Counted from the stretch's first letter, positions 1 through 12,616 are shown. The stretch is DNA of 64,000 nt from Diorhabda sublineata (GCF_026230105.1 NC_079484.1:9563805-9627804); one strand, 5' to 3'. Program-made: numbers and translations. Notes: generated by a model not told the origin, from the letters alone.

Positions 1-2389
1 TATCACATCTCAAATAATTATACTGCCCACTAACTCAATTATGAACTTCGGTCTCGAAGTAGATCTTGCCATCCTTAATAAATTATTTATTGTTTCTTGG
101 ATTAATTTCCACCACACTCAGTACACCTCATCATACGTAAGAACCAATGATCAAACCCATGCTTTTATTTTTCCTCAATGGAATCACACAATGTTTCCGA
201 GGCTGCGATCAACTATTCTTTTAAAGAAGACTCACTTTTACAAATTTTACAAAAGAAAAAAATCAAAATCGCTTGGTATTAAGTCAGAACTATAGGGTGG
301 ATGGTTTAATACTCGTATTCTAGATTCTGAAAGAGTCTTGAGCACGATGAGCTCAAGGTTTATCGATATAGAGATACCACGACTGAATAAGGGATCTAAG
401 TGTCATATTTTCAACGCTCTAAATAGCTGTGGTTAACAAATTTCGGTATACCATTGAGCTGTAACTGCTTTTTGTTTATTTATTATAATACTGGCCACTG
501 AAACCTTTTGTTTCATAAAAGAAACGATAAATGTGATTTTTCCATTTGCTCAAGCTGATTCATTATCAAAGATCCACAACCCACAATTTTCTTCGAGATA
601 AACTTGGGATGGGATACAAAGTATGGTCTCTCTGCCTCTGGTCCATTTATAAATAGAATTTACAAGCAAATTTGATTGTGTTTCCTGTAAAATTCATGTC
701 CAATTTTTGAACCCCTACTAGCTTTAGAACGATGTACTCGTACCACTTCTTAGCCGTTTGTTTTTAATCAGAATCAAGGTTTAGACCCAATCTCATCTTC
801 AGTAATAAAAACATTTTCAAAATGTTGTTAGGAAAGTTGTCTACAAGCTTTTTTCAGTTAGCCTTGTTTATCAGATATCTTAAGAGGTGCTTATAGCTTA
901 TTTTGAATTTCTTTCGGTAGATGTTGTCGGTTTTTCAGGTGCGACTCAAAGAACTTGGATACATAACGCATCGAGAATGTGAAATGTAAAATCTGGATCG
1001 GACATTACGTGTATCATATTTAAGACTTTTGGTGGCTATTTGTGCTGTTCGAAATGCAGATAAAGAGTGAAATGAGACGTGAAAACCAGACCTTCTAACA
1101 ATACTCGTCTAGTGCCGTTATTGTTTCACATGATGAAGGCAGATCTCAAAGGAACTTAACAGTAGAGGAGATCGAAGGAACTAGAATCGTGATTCTAAAT
1201 ATACTTTACTTCTATTTATTACTGTGGATGCTTGGAACTGTGAGAATAGCTTGGGCATCTTTACGTAGGGTTGCTAATAATATTTTTTGCAAAATTTCAT
1301 TTTTTGTTTTGTAAAAATCTACCTAAAACTTCACACGTATTTATAAGGACCTAGACACAATTTTACAAGTTAAGTTTAAACCTCAAACATCGGTTTAAAC
1401 TACAGATACCGTTTGTTTCAGGTTTTATATGTGGAGTTTACTGACAAACTTCCATTTAAATGTTACTGCCCATCTGGGGGTAGTTTGAACTTCAGTTTAA
1501 CAGGAAATGGAGGATCCGATCTAATTTTTTTAAATACATTTGTACAATATTATAAAGGGTTTTAATAGGCTGATTAAAGATTTGCACTGTATATTTGATG
1601 AATTCGATGATGATGAAGAAATTATCAACATTGTCGACACGCCAAGAAAGCAAAAAGTTATTTGTTCTAGAAAATCTTTAAATTATCTCACATTTTTTAA
1701 ATTTGTTGTGGTTTTATCAAAAATATCACCGTTTTTGTTATATTCATCATTAAATTCTCATGCCAATTCTTCTTCCATTTTTTTGCTTCCAAGTTACCGT
1801 ATCACTTTTTTTTGGATTCGACTGTTTCTTCTTTTCTTCACAAGGATAACCAAAAGCATTACGTCATAGATATTGTTCATTTTTTTGTTCTTTGTTTATT
1901 TTTGTTGACTTAACAATTTAACTTTGAAACAAATATAGGAAAAATTTGTTTTATATTTGTGACAACTGGCGGAAAAATGTGTGTTCCATTGTTTCACCTT
2001 AGGTTGTGAAATTAGCCCTTAATATCAATTTGAGAAAACTGAAATGACAAAACGTAATATTATAACCTCCCATTAAACGACAGAACTTATTACAAAGCCT
2101 GTTAAATAATTAAAATATGTTTAATAACACTGATCGACAAAATAAATTTTTTGTAATATCACAATAATGAATAGCATATTGTGATAAAATGGACCTATAC
2201 AAATACGAAAATATGAAAAAAATAATTGTAACACGTAAGGTTTTTATGTTACGAGTATACTTATAGATCCATATTCATTGGTAAAATATTTCAAATTTAT
2301 TAAAAAGATAATTTAAGGTTTTTTAAACATTTAAAAACAAAAACTTAATTTAAATATCAATTAGCTCTACTTTTTCCTTTTATGGGGAG
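1..2389. other. gene-free stretch
   Basis: AT-rich sequence with no open frame that resembles a known protein on either strand and no convincing terminal inverted repeats. Short open frames at 41-295 and 1,540-1,869 lack any recognisable motif. I see nothing to annotate here. Confidence 0.5.
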
Positions 2390-3850
2390 TTGCACTTTCT
2401 ATTTTTAAAAACCAACTTTAATCACCCATCATGGTCGAATCCCATCGTCCTTGATACCGAATTTCTATTGTTCTAATATCTAGGTGGGACCTTTAACCCT
2501 GTTCATCACTGACAGCTCCCAAATTTTCGGTAAAAAAATGTCAGATTGCAATGAAGAAAATAAATTTTCAATGACATTCGAGCATCAAGGGATTTCTAAG
2601 CGTCTAGAAGTTCATCAACTAACTGTTGCTAGTTTGGATCCATATTGTTGCCCAAAAATCCCATCACTACACTAACAAATGCCTTCCATGCTCTGAGCTC
2701 CTGCCTGGTGAGCTTTTTTTGTAAAATTAACATCGTCCAAAAATTTACTTTTTTATTGTGACCCAATAAAAATATCTTCCTTTAATTTGGCATCACTTAA
2801 CTGGAGAAAGACTTCTCCAAGGTATTTGAATCCATCACTCTCTTTATCCATAGCCTTTACAAAGTTTTCATCAATCCAAGTTTAACGTGAAGGGTCGGCA
2901 GAAGGTCTTTTTTGGGATATACAAGGGGTATAAACTTAACATTATGATATCCCGGTAGAAACTCACTTCTTGCTTGCCAATTTTTTTTACTTATTGTTGA
3001 TCTGCTGCCCGACTGTCACATAGACAAACAGAACAGCAATGTTTCGTGAACCCTCATGAATTCCCATTAAAATTCCAATCACCTTAAGGTCTCCACATAT
3101 CTACCACTTATACTTGTTGTAGTTAATTTGGTCTAAAAGCAAACGAATATTTTCATAGGTGTCTTTCATCTTTACAGAATGAGCAACTGGTATAGACGGT
3201 TTTAAGCTTCCATTGTGTAATAACTGCTTTTAAACTGTATTTAGACGAGATTTAGTTCCTTCATTAGACCATTAATATCCATACAGGCAGACAACGAATT
3301 TTCCATACTGTAGAATGTAGAAAATGTAGCATTTCTTTTTCTAAAAGCCTTAATTTTTGTCTATTTGGCTAACGAATTCCATTCCTTAAGACGGGAAGCA
3401 AGAAGTTCAGACTGTTGCTTTGATAACCCCAAATCAAGTCTTAATTTCTTCAGCTCACTTTGAACAATCGAATGTGGCTCGCCGGAACTGGTACTTGGAA
3501 TAAAAATACGGTTGGTGCATTGTTTTCCGGAGCTTCCTGATGATACGTTGTCTCAAGTAGCTTCTAAAACAATATTTTGTGGATCTAAAGGCGCAATCGG
3601 TACTGGTAAATCGTCGTTATGGGGAAGAGGTCGTATAGCAGACGGCAAATTTGGATACTCGATCTTGTGCTTTCCTTTATTAGAATGGCCTTCAGTCTTT
3701 ATTAGTCAAAAATAGCAGTCGTCAAAATGGTTAATAGCTTCCCGCCATACCATTGGAATTGCAAAAGGCATGCTTTTCTTCTTCCCATTCATCCACTGTA
3801 CCAATGACACGCTACAACTAACACAGCACGGAAAATGGCCTAGTTTGCGA
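2390..3850 (-). pseudogene. decayed copy of a repetitive arthropod TE-like protein
   Basis: Read on the minus strand with several frameshifts and stops, this stretch gives a continuous match to a protein family I recognise as highly repetitive in insect and cnidarian genomes and usually annotated only as uncharacterised. Visible landmarks in order are YPNLPSAIRPLPH near 3,630, FRKRNATFSTFYSMENS near 3,320, LKPSIPVAHSVKMKDTYENI near 3,190, KWxICGDLKVIGILMG near 3,080, an eroded CxxC-W cysteine motif near 3,010, NFVKAMDKESDGFKYLGE near 2,850 and ENLGAVSDEQG then RYQGRWDS near 2,500-2,420. The N-terminal end lies near 3,850 and the C-terminal end near 2,390. No function is known to me; the copy number and TE-like decay suggest a transposon-borne gene. 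Assignment rests on remembered family motifs. It is clearly not translatable. Confidence 0.72.
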
Positions 3851-4816
3851 TTTCACCATAAATTTTCCACTACGGCGCGTTTATGTTTATTATAGTGAAT
3901 AATTCAGTACAGGTACTTTTTCGGCCATAAAATTTACCGATATTAACCGCCCCTTTATAAAATTACGTACCTGATAATGTAAACAGGGATAATCAAGCTA
4001 TTGAAAAGTGGTACGTGTTAGAGCTTAATAAATATTTTTTCTACTATTGGACGGGTGTTTCCATTTTAAAAATAAAGGTCTCGTCTGTGTTACGAAAATC
4101 TTGTTGGCCAGTGTTATTGAATTAATTTCTAACATATTCCGTTACATTTAATATCTCTCCCCTCTGTTATTCACGAAATCAGTGACAAACATAAAATCAT
4201 GAACGAAACAAGGAATCACGCTTAATTAGCAACTTAAACGCCGTTGTGGTAGTATCATCGAAGCCTCTTCTAACCATATTGATATGTAATTAGCATCGTG
4301 TGAACTCGACCACTGCATCCATTCATCATGTCGACCCAGGATGACATATGCGATCTCACCAAGGTGAAAAAAAAAGACTGCCCTCACTTCCTATTCCAGA
4401 CCATCGATTATTATAGCTGTATATTTGTAAGGTCGAACATTGAGTACATCAGGGTAGGTTAAGTAATATGAAACTACGAGTGAAGCATTGATTTTAAATA
4501 CGAGGGGCGGGCGATTTAAAGTGAAAATAAATATCAAATTCGAGGTGATTCAAACGATGTATTAATATGAGAAAGTTACAACAAAATAATAATAAATGTT
4601 ATGATGTACACACGTTTCAATACTAACCACTATTTATGGTGAAAGCTAAAATAACAGAACTTGATAACATAAATTTGAAGAAGAATAGGGAATGTTGGGG
4701 TATGAAAACAGTAATGCTATAAACGAATAATAAACGATTAAATAAAATAAGCCAAAGTGTAGAAGACTTTACAGAAATAGTGAAATGAAAAAATGTTAGC
4801 AAAAAATATTGGAATG
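3851..4816. other. gene-free stretch
   Basis: No recognisable coding motif or repeat structure between the decayed repeat protein and the mariner element. Confidence 0.4.
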
Positions 4817-6070
4817 TACGAGGATGTATTGATATCTAGTTAGCCTAGACCAGTTCCATATACAAAATATTACGTTACCATAGCAACGAACAATAACTTA
4901 TTAGAAGTGTCAGTGTAAAGTTTGACGTCAAAAAAGTGAACCGGAATTACGCCATAAATTAAAAGAAAAAAGATGTCCACCGAAATTGCGAAAATTGAAA
5001 AATTGAAGTATGGAGCCATCATCAAGTACCTGTATTTAAAAGGGTTAAGAGGTAAGCAAATTTACGAAGATATGCTTAATACCCTTGGTGATCAATGTCC
5101 TTCGTATGCGACCGTGAAAAATTGGACTGCAAGCTTCAAAAGAGGTAAATTTTCGATTGACGATGATGACCGATCGGGAAGGCCAGTTTCCGTGTCAGTT
5201 CCCGAAAATATCGATGCAGTTCATGACATTATTTTATCAGACCGTCGAATTGGGCTAAAACGGATATCTGAAGCACTGAATATTTCATACGAACGCGTTC
5301 ATCATATAGTTCACGTCAATTAGGACATGAGAAAAATTGCTGCAAAATGGATCCCCCCCATCGCGCTCGATCTGTGCTCGATTTGAAAACGATGTAGACT
5401 TCTTAAACCGAATTGTTTCTATGGATGAGACTTGGGCACATTTCTACGATCCAGAAACAAAGCAACAATCGATGGAATGGCGACACACTGGTTCTCCAAG
5501 ACCTAAGAAGTTTTGTGCACAAAAATCTGCTGGAAAAGTTCTTGATTCAGTTTTTTGGGATTGCCATGGAGTAATCAGGATTGTTTTTTTTTTTGGTAAG
5601 GGTAGAACAATAACTAGAGATTACTATTCGACATTATTGACCACTCTACGGGAAAAAATTAAAGAGAAAAGACGCGGAAAGCTATCCAAAGGTGTTTTGT
5701 TTTTGCAGGACGCCCCTGCACACAAATCTCATGATGCCATGCGAAAAATTCGTGATTTATGGTTTGAATTTCTAGAACACCCCCCTTATTCACCAGATTT
5801 GGCTTCGACCAACTATCATCTCTTTCCTCAACTGAAAAAAAGTTTATAAGGTCGTAAATTTTCTTCCATCGAGGAGGTAATGAAAGCTGTGGAAGTCTGG
5901 TTTGCAGAGCAAGAAGAAACATTTTATTTTGAAAGGTCTAGAGACGTTGCAGGTTCGCTGTAATAAATGTATCCAATTAAGAGGAGAATATGTTGAGTAA
6001 TAAAATATTTTGACATTGAAATTTTGTTTGGTTCTATAGTAGGCTAAAAATTGTTCAATATATCCTCGTA
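4817..6070 (+). mobile_element. near full-length mariner element
   Basis: A 1.25-kb Tc1/mariner element bounded by TA dinucleotides and imperfect terminal inverted repeats. The left end reads TACGAGGATGTATTGATATC and the right end, reverse complemented, reads TACGAGGATATATTGAACAA. Both are followed by TAGCCTA. Length and single-gene layout are typical of mariner. It encloses a broken transposase gene. Two further copies of the same family lie at 25.2-26.0 kb and 49.4-49.7 kb on the minus strand. Confidence 0.92.
4973..6000 (+). pseudogene. mariner transposase, inactivated
   Basis: The first frame starts at the ATG at 4,973 and encodes the paired helix-turn-helix DNA-binding region (KYLYLKGLRGKQI, then SYATVKNWTASFKRG and DRSGRP). 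A nonsense codon at 5,321 follows VHHIVHVN where a related copy at 25.5 kb has Leu. A deletion of several tens of bases with a frameshift near 5,355 then joins to the catalytic part (SMDETW, QQSMEW, SVFWDCHGV, LFLQD, HPPYSPDL). Family knowledge: mariner uses a D,D34D triad. Here the third aspartate of the usual APSDYHLF motif reads ASTNYHLF, an Asn, and the Asn after the second Asp is deleted. A stop near 5,849 cuts off the tail, but the C-terminal KCIQLRGEY motif is still readable in another frame. The protein cannot be active; the gene would have acted in cut-and-paste transposition at TA. Confidence 0.93.
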
Positions 6071-6383
6071 CATGTGAAAAAAAAATTTCTTATAATAAGG
6101 TAAGTGTAGGGAATATGCCCACACACCATAATTTCTACTTGCTTACGCTACAGATTATCAGTTTCACCCTGATCTGAATTTACTTTGAGATTAGGAGTCG
6201 TGGGAGATGATCTAGGCACATTTCTTATGCGTGCATTATACATAAAGGTAAGTTTTGCCACGGTTCCATACAATGTAGTAAACTATTTTCGAGATGTACA
6301 GTACAGCTTCTTACATTACATTCAGCAAGGTTTTGCGATCGCAGTGGACCAAAAAAAATCTTTATTTGCCATTTAAAATGGAG

Positions 6384-6560
6384 AGTCAAAAAACTCCGAT
6401 TGAAAACGCTTTTAACTCCCGAACATGAAGTCGAATTGGTACCCCGATTCAGACGACTAGATGAAGTAGGTTATCCTTTAACTAAACAGATTCTACGAAA
6501 ATGTGTTATTAACTATTGGGAGAAAAACCAAATCAGTCATATCTCTTCGCACGATACAGC
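6384..6560 (+). pseudogene. pogo/CENP-B-type transposase N-terminal fragment
   Basis: A short open segment reads LTPEHEVELVPRFRRLDEVG followed by YPLTKQILRKCVINYWEKNQ. This is the pattern of the second helix-turn-helix (CENP-B/Tigger) region of pogo-type transposases in insects, where a conserved Glu-rich start is followed by PLT and a basic helix. Nothing recognisable lies on either side, so this is an isolated fragment. Identification is by motif only. Confidence 0.5.
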
Positions 6561-6824
6561 TCTCTATATAGAAATATGAAAGGTCCCCGACACTGCCACA
6601 CGATCAGCGGATTCCAAAGTGCAATAAATAATATTCACATAGTCTGCGGATTCCAATACACGGATCAAATAAATACAAAATCATTGCAATAAATTCGAGT
6701 TAATTCATTGTTTTGTTTGTAAAGTTATTTGCTGTAGAAGTCGTTTATTGTAAATAAAGTAGTTTTAAAAAAGTTAAAAATATCTCAAAGAACATTTCTA
6801 GAGCGCATTTATTTATTAAAATGC

Positions 6825-7400
6825 ACCTTTGCAGAAAACCGCACAAAAAAATTAACCGGAACCAAATAATGACAGAAAACGCAATGAAAATTAACAAAAA
6901 GAATTCCAAAGTTATGGTAGTATCTGAAAAACATCGAAATCAAGGTTGAAGAGGAACTTATAGAACAAGTTAGTAGCTTCCAACGTCTAGAAATTATGTT
7001 GGAACAAACAGGAAGACAAGATGTAGAATTAAGCAATACAAAGAAGGCTCTTAAAAAAAAAGAAAATGAAAGCAATTTACAGGCCAATTCTCACATACAG
7101 CTTTGAATCTTGAGTATAGACAGAGAGAGACATAAATTTATGCAGCAGAAATGAAATATCTTAGAATACTCAAAGGGGTAACTATAAATGATAGTCAGAA
7201 ACTCTCATATAAGAGAAGATTTAAAAGTTGAACCTATATAAGAATACAACATTGAAAGGATACAACTTTGACAGTGAGGCCTACTTCAAAGGATGGATGA
7301 CACTGCGCCTGTTAAGAAAACTTGGGAAAGTACAAGGCCAGGAAAAAGGAAACACCACGAGTAACATGCAATAAATCTTAAAAAACAAAGGACTAGAAAC
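6825..7400 (+). pseudogene. non-LTR retrotransposon reverse transcriptase, C-terminal remnant
   Basis: Reading across several frameshifts gives the region downstream of the RT catalytic core found in insect endonuclease-RT elements: KINKKNSKVMVVSEKHRN, then EQVSSFQRLEIMLEQTGRQD near 6,985, EMKYLRILKG-like sequence near 7,150, RNSHIREDLKVEPI near 7,200 and LQRMDDTAPVKKTWES near 7,290. The order matches the thumb/connection and final Arg-rich tail of such LINEs (KYLG, HV-RM, R-RKRW blocks). No poly-A tail or target duplication is visible. A related tail lies on the minus strand at 36.7-37.06 kb. Confidence 0.72.
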
Positions 7401-7658
7401 TAAGCTAAATAATGAAATTTATTCCTCTAAATCTTATATATGGTAAAAAAGGAACACATTATAATATATACAAAAAACATTTTTAAGAACCACACTTTAT
7501 AAAAGTTTGAGTGTGCTCTAAAAAGTAAAAAATAAGACAGGATAACGGTCGTGGTGGACAGGGTTGGTACGTATGACTTCAGAAGTTGGTAATAATACAG
7601 GTGAAAAAAAAGGGGACGCGTAAATTTTATATAAATTTTATCTATTTCAAGACTAGTA

Positions 7659-7862
7659 TACGAGGATGTCCCAGAAGTAGCTGACCTGACCTAGAGATGG
7701 CGATAATTGCTAATACCATTGTATTAGAAAGAAATATATACTGCATATGTTTCGAAATTGAGGACTCCACGATGTTTAGTATTTGTTTGGCAGCCATCAA
7801 TAATGAAGGTCGTTATGTGATAGAAAACTTTTATTTGAAAGGCTTTAGCCCAATAAAGCCCA
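7659..7862 (+). mobile_element. 5' end of a second mariner family
   Basis: Begins with a mariner-type terminus, TACGAGGATGTCCCAGAAGT, and about 160 bp later carries RYVIENFYLKGFSPIK, the start of a mariner helix-turn-helix (compare VIEYLYLKG in related elements). The sequence then degenerates into a short AAGCCCAATA direct repeat and is lost. The same terminal sequence recurs at 19,440. Confidence 0.6.
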
Positions 7863-8500
7863 ATAAGGTCTAAAACTTTTTATACAGCCCTTGTGTATAG
7901 TGTTTAATTGAAAATATAGAGAATGCAAACTTCGAATTAACAGTTGATGTGTAACAGCATTTTGTACAATCCTATAAAATAAATTCATTCCACTAAGGAC
8001 TTCTACAGTGTACAAAGTACAAAACAATGTTGGTATTTGTTTTGATTTCATAGTTATTATAGAAAGGATATTTCGCGTCAAAAATTGAAATAAATACCTA
8101 TTACATTTTAAAAGCTGGAAATATTTCACGTCTCAATGCCTCGAACAAAATAGGAGATTCCAAGTCGCAAGCGGTAAGTAGCAAACTGCAAGGTGTCCGT
8201 TCTCACACCGGAGAGAACAGATATAGAAGCGCAGAAAATACAACTCCTAACAATATGAAATGTAAAATATTATTATGATGGGATTAGTATTGCATAGCTC
8301 AAAAACTCCGAATGGCAGTATTGTTGACAGTCAGAAGGAAGAAGGGAAAGCGGAAGGGAAATGTGCTTTCTAGAGTGATTCGATGCCTCGAAAGCCTCAT
8401 GTAGCGATTTTCGGCCATGATGATTCCATATAAGCTTTCTTAAAAGTCATTACTATTACATAAAAAAATCTATTCACTAATAAATAGTTTGGATATCACA
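7863..8500. other. gene-free stretch
   Basis: No coding motif recognised. A 94-codon open frame on the minus strand (7,845-8,129) resembles nothing known to me. Confidence 0.35.
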
Positions 8501-8504
8501 ATTG

Positions 8505-9470
8505 AAATGTAAGAAAGAGGTTTGATAGAAAAATGACAGATTACGAATTACCCTCGATAGAATTTTAGTGAAAATATCTACACAGATTGATTCATTCCAT
8601 CTCTGAGCAGTGGATTCGAGATCTAACAAATATTGCTAGTTTCCAGGATACTGAATCCGATAGAGGAAGGTACGACAGTTCCAAACTTGGTTCGGATTTG
8701 GCTCAACTTTGTACAAGTCTGTTCCAAGGGTGATTTTCGAGCTTGGTCAAATCGGCGATGACTTTTGGACTCTTTTGGCTCATTAATTCCTGGCCAAAAT
8801 AAGGTCTTTCAATCTTGGTCCAAGCATGGCCAAAGCTGGAATTCTCATTCTTAGACCAATGCTGGCAAATGATAAAAATTGTCTATTCTAAATCAACCAG
8901 TCTTGAATCAAGGTTGGCTAAAGACAGTAATGGCTAGAGGTAATCGTCCAGTCATGGCGAAAACATTTTGTTTTATTTTTTTTTTCGCATTATTTGAAAT
9001 GGAAGAAAGAAGTTTGATAGATTAGTGACTTTTCAATTTTTGCTCATTCTCCTCGATAGAATCTTAGTGAAAATATCTACACAGATTGATTCATTCCATT
9101 TCTGAACACTGGATTCGAGGTACAACAAATTTTGCTAGTTTTCAGGATACTGAATCCGATAGAGGAAGGTACGACAGTTCCAAACTTGGTTCGGATTTGG
9201 CTGAACTTTGTACAAGTCTGTTCCAAGCTTTGTCAAACCGGTGACGACTTTTGGACTCTTTTGCCTCATTAGTTCCTGGCCAAAATAAGGTCTTTCAATC
9301 TTGGTCTTGGTTCAGCATGGCCAAAGCTGGAATTCTCATTCTTAGACCAATGCTGGCAAATGATAATAATGGTCTATTCTAAATCAACCAGTCTTGAATC
9401 AAGGTTGGCTAATGACAGTAATGGCTAGAGGTAATCGTCCAGTCATGGCGAAAACATTTTTTTTTCCCGC
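8505..9470. repeat. two-copy tandem duplication, ~500-bp period
   Basis: Two head-to-tail copies (about 8,505-8,977 and 9,000-9,470) share long near-identical blocks, for example the block from ATATCTACACAGATTGATTC through the end at TAATCGTCCAGTCATGGCGA. They differ by scattered substitutions and a few short indels. Neither copy has a recognisable reading frame. Internal TTGG-rich stretches (CTTGGTC, AACTTGGTTCGG) recur within each copy. Confidence 0.85.
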
Positions 9471-9480
9471 TTTATTTGCA

Positions 9481-11200
9481 ATCTATAAGAAATCCACTTT
9501 CTCCTACAGCTATAATTAATAACTAGATCAATTAGGTTTGGCTATTTGGAACACACTAACACTCGTAAACCTGCTGATTAGGTCGTAAGAAATATTTTTT
9601 TGAGTCTACGCTGAACTGTTGGTTGCACCATTAGGTTAGATACCAGTCTGTTTTGGTGGAGGCTTAACCTATCTTATGTTAGTTATGACAAAGTTTGGCA
9701 CAAATCATGAAACATAATTCGTAGGACCTCCGATTGGAATCACTCTATAATTTCAATATTGGATTTGGCTGCTGATTCCCATTATGGAACTTCGTAGGTC
9801 CTTATGGGCTTTAGGATTGCTTTGTAGCTCAGTACTTTGTTTTTTAAAGATAATTGGGATTTCCTACCTATAAGCCAGTATAAATCCCTTTCTACAATAT
9901 CAGTTTAAAAGTAATTGTGTTTTTGGAATGGAGGTCACAAATTGGGACTATAATTTAGTAGTGATGATAGAGGATGGTAAACCACACTAATTTTTTTATG
10001 AATCTCTGGGTATATTCATAAGAAGGCAAGGTATGAGTCTGTTGAAGTTATGTTCTGATTTTTCTGGCAACAAATTTATAGTTACCACTTTTGATGCCAA
10101 TAGATATTTGAATTACAATTCTACCTGAGAACCGAACCTATTGGGTATGTAACCGTACATCTCACCATCCATATAATCCCCGCACATGCTCTCTTTTGAT
10201 ATTACTTTCGCATTTTTTTACCTTGTATCCTAAAAACGCTTCCTTTCCTTTTTTAACCTCATCCGTCAACTAACGTGCAGGTATTTTGCAAAACGTTTAA
10301 TAGTTATAAGCTATAAAAGTATTTTATTGGATAATTCATAGATAAGAATATCTATTCGCTCACTTTAGCAATTGAGACTACTTGGACAGATTTCCTTTAC
10401 AATTATCTGAGAAAGTAAGAAGCGTTTTCATCTAATGCAACTATTCATGCGCCGATTACATCTATTTTGTTATCCATGTGCTTTGTTTGATTACCTATAA
10501 TCAAATTAGAATTGACTCATTTCTTATTCAAGGTGATAAAATTCACACAATGTATCTTGCAGCATTCACCCCATATTATTTCATAATATTGACACCCTCC
10601 TTGGGATTTTTTCCATCGGATGCACATACCAATTATGAATTATCTCCGGTTAATTACTCGGCTGTCTTTCCTCTACGTAAATATTAATAGGTTTCGTGTA
10701 AAATGTAATAGTTTTGACCATATGGGAGCCCTTTAGTGACATCGTATTATGCACTTAATACGCCTGTATACACCAAAGGGCTTCCGCACTTCCGTTAATC
10801 ACTGTTACGTTAAACATTTCAAAAAATTTGAGAAAATATTTATTATATTTGTTATATACAAAAAGTTGTTGTTCGTAAAAAGTTTTACACGCCTTATAAA
10901 CTAAATAACAACCAATCAGATTTTAATTTTTTCTCTTATACGAGATAAGAATTTTACTCAAGAGGAAAATACCTCAATAACGGAAATTAACTATTTTGAT
11001 AATAATTTTGTTTTCCAACTTTGTTGCAGCATTTTGTTGACGCTTCAAAATAATTGATACACAACAAAATTTAACATGAATAAAATGTTAAATAATAATT
11101 ATGCAATTATTTATTAGCCATTCTTACAAAAAATGATGATGGGTTTTCTTTCATCAAACCACAATTGCCTCAACGTACCAACCTATTTTTTTAATACACG
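9481..11200. other. gene-free stretch
   Basis: 1.7 kb with no recognisable coding, RNA or transposon feature. A 69-codon open frame at 10,478-10,687 shows no motif. Confidence 0.4.
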
Positions 11201-11204
11201 TTTC

Positions 11205-12515
11205 CATTTTACGACAAAATTCTCTTAACATTATTTCTAATCATGTTGGTAATTCTAGTTTGAATGACTTCCGTAATAACCCTTTCCAAATATCGGACGT
11301 TTGTAAACGGCTTTTGGTTGTATATGTCGTAGACATTTGGCAGAATCCGGCATTCTGCAGACTGCTTAGGAAGTTTGCAGACCGCCGGCAGATGGAAGAA
11401 TGTATCATCGAAATCACCTGTTTTCCGACTGCCTAACATACACCTTTTTCTTTAACAACGTTATGTTTGGGACGACTCCTACTAACATAATAATTTTCTC
11501 TAATTCAATTTCAAAATACAAAACTTTAACCTAACCTAACCTAACCTAATCTAACCTAACCTAACCTAACCTAACCTTACGCATCTTTCAGTTTTTGTTC
11601 AAACTCATCTCGGTTCACTGAATCACTACCCATTTTCTAATCACTTATGATCACGACTCGCAGAAAAAGTGGGTTGAGGCAGAACTAAAAGCGATTTACG
11701 ATGAAAAGAAAACGAGACAGACCTTCTCTTATCGTAGCTGTCAACCGAATGACTGCTAGTTATCGCTAATTTTCTCATACGCCGGCATTCTGTCAACTGC
11801 CTACGACATATACATTCTGTTTTAAGTAACCCCAAAAGAAATAATCTAACGGAGTTAAATCTGGTTACGTAGCTGTGTATCACTGTTCCATTCAAAAAAT
11901 TTTCCAAATATCGACTTACTTCCAACGTATTATAACATGTTGCGTTGTCCTGTTGGTACCAAATTTGTTGATATATTAGTAGGTAATCAATAAAATCATA
12001 CAATTGAGTTTGTAACAAATTGAGATATCTTTGTTAGGTCATTGATTCCCGAAAAAAAGGACCCGAATATTTTATCTTTGTAAATGCTACACTAAACATT
12101 TCTTTTAAATGAATATTGATGATATTAAATGAGTCTTAATCATGAAGTTAAGATTGTTATAACTCCACCATGTAGCTTCGACTGTAAACATTCTTTTTCT
12201 AACCATAAAACGATCGTCTTCAATTTTTTCTTCAGCAAGAAAATAAAATACTTTTCTCTTATCAAAGTCTCTACGCTTTATTGATGAATAAATGAAAAAT
12301 ATCAAGAGACAACCTTCATGTTAACCGTATTTTGGTTGCTGAAGACGTAATTGTAGTAGTAGTGCCGGACATTGATTTGGTAATAGGATGGCGCTCCATC
12401 TCGCTGAAAATATGTTATATTTGCAGGAACTTGTGGGTTTGCTCGATTGAGATATGAACTTGTTAAAGTTAGAACATTATTTTGAACATCAATATGTCGT
12501 GTGACTGACATACAG
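11205..12515 (-). pseudogene. decayed mariner-like transposase
   Basis: On the minus strand four broken frames carry blocks of a mariner-like transposase. NITYFQRDGAPSYYQINVRH near 12,400 resembles the QQDGAPPHY block. IWYQQDNATCYNTLEVSRYL near 11,950 repeats the same catalytic block. A hydrophobic LFLLGLL-like segment follows near 11,850, and ERVITEVIQTRITNMIRNNV near 11,250 matches the C-terminal helix of these proteins. Because the QQDG block occurs twice, the region is either two overlapping remnants or a rearranged one. A telomere-like array lies inside it. Confidence 0.6.
11527..11577. repeat. (CCTAA)n telomere-like array
   Basis: About ten units of AACCT/CCTAA with one T-for-C variant unit (CCTAATCTAACC) and a final AACCTTA. 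On the other strand this is TTAGG, the ancestral insect telomere repeat. It is internal, so this is an interstitial array or a microsatellite of the same motif. Short two- to three-unit versions also occur near 17,580 and 30,120. Confidence 0.9.
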
Positions 12516-12616
12516 ATGGCGCTGCCATTGTCAAATCCATATGACGTTTATGAAGTACCAACTTTCAAAATACTATATGTCAAATTTCATGACATTTCGA
12601 TTAGTCAGAAAAAAGT

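Noticed and set aside
1540..1869. 109-codon frame with an acidic start
   Set aside because: It begins at a TTG, and the second half is a Phe/Leu/Ser run from AT-rich DNA; no homology recognised.
10478..10687. 69-codon frame in an otherwise empty stretch
   Set aside because: No motif, no splice context, and begins at a non-ATG codon.
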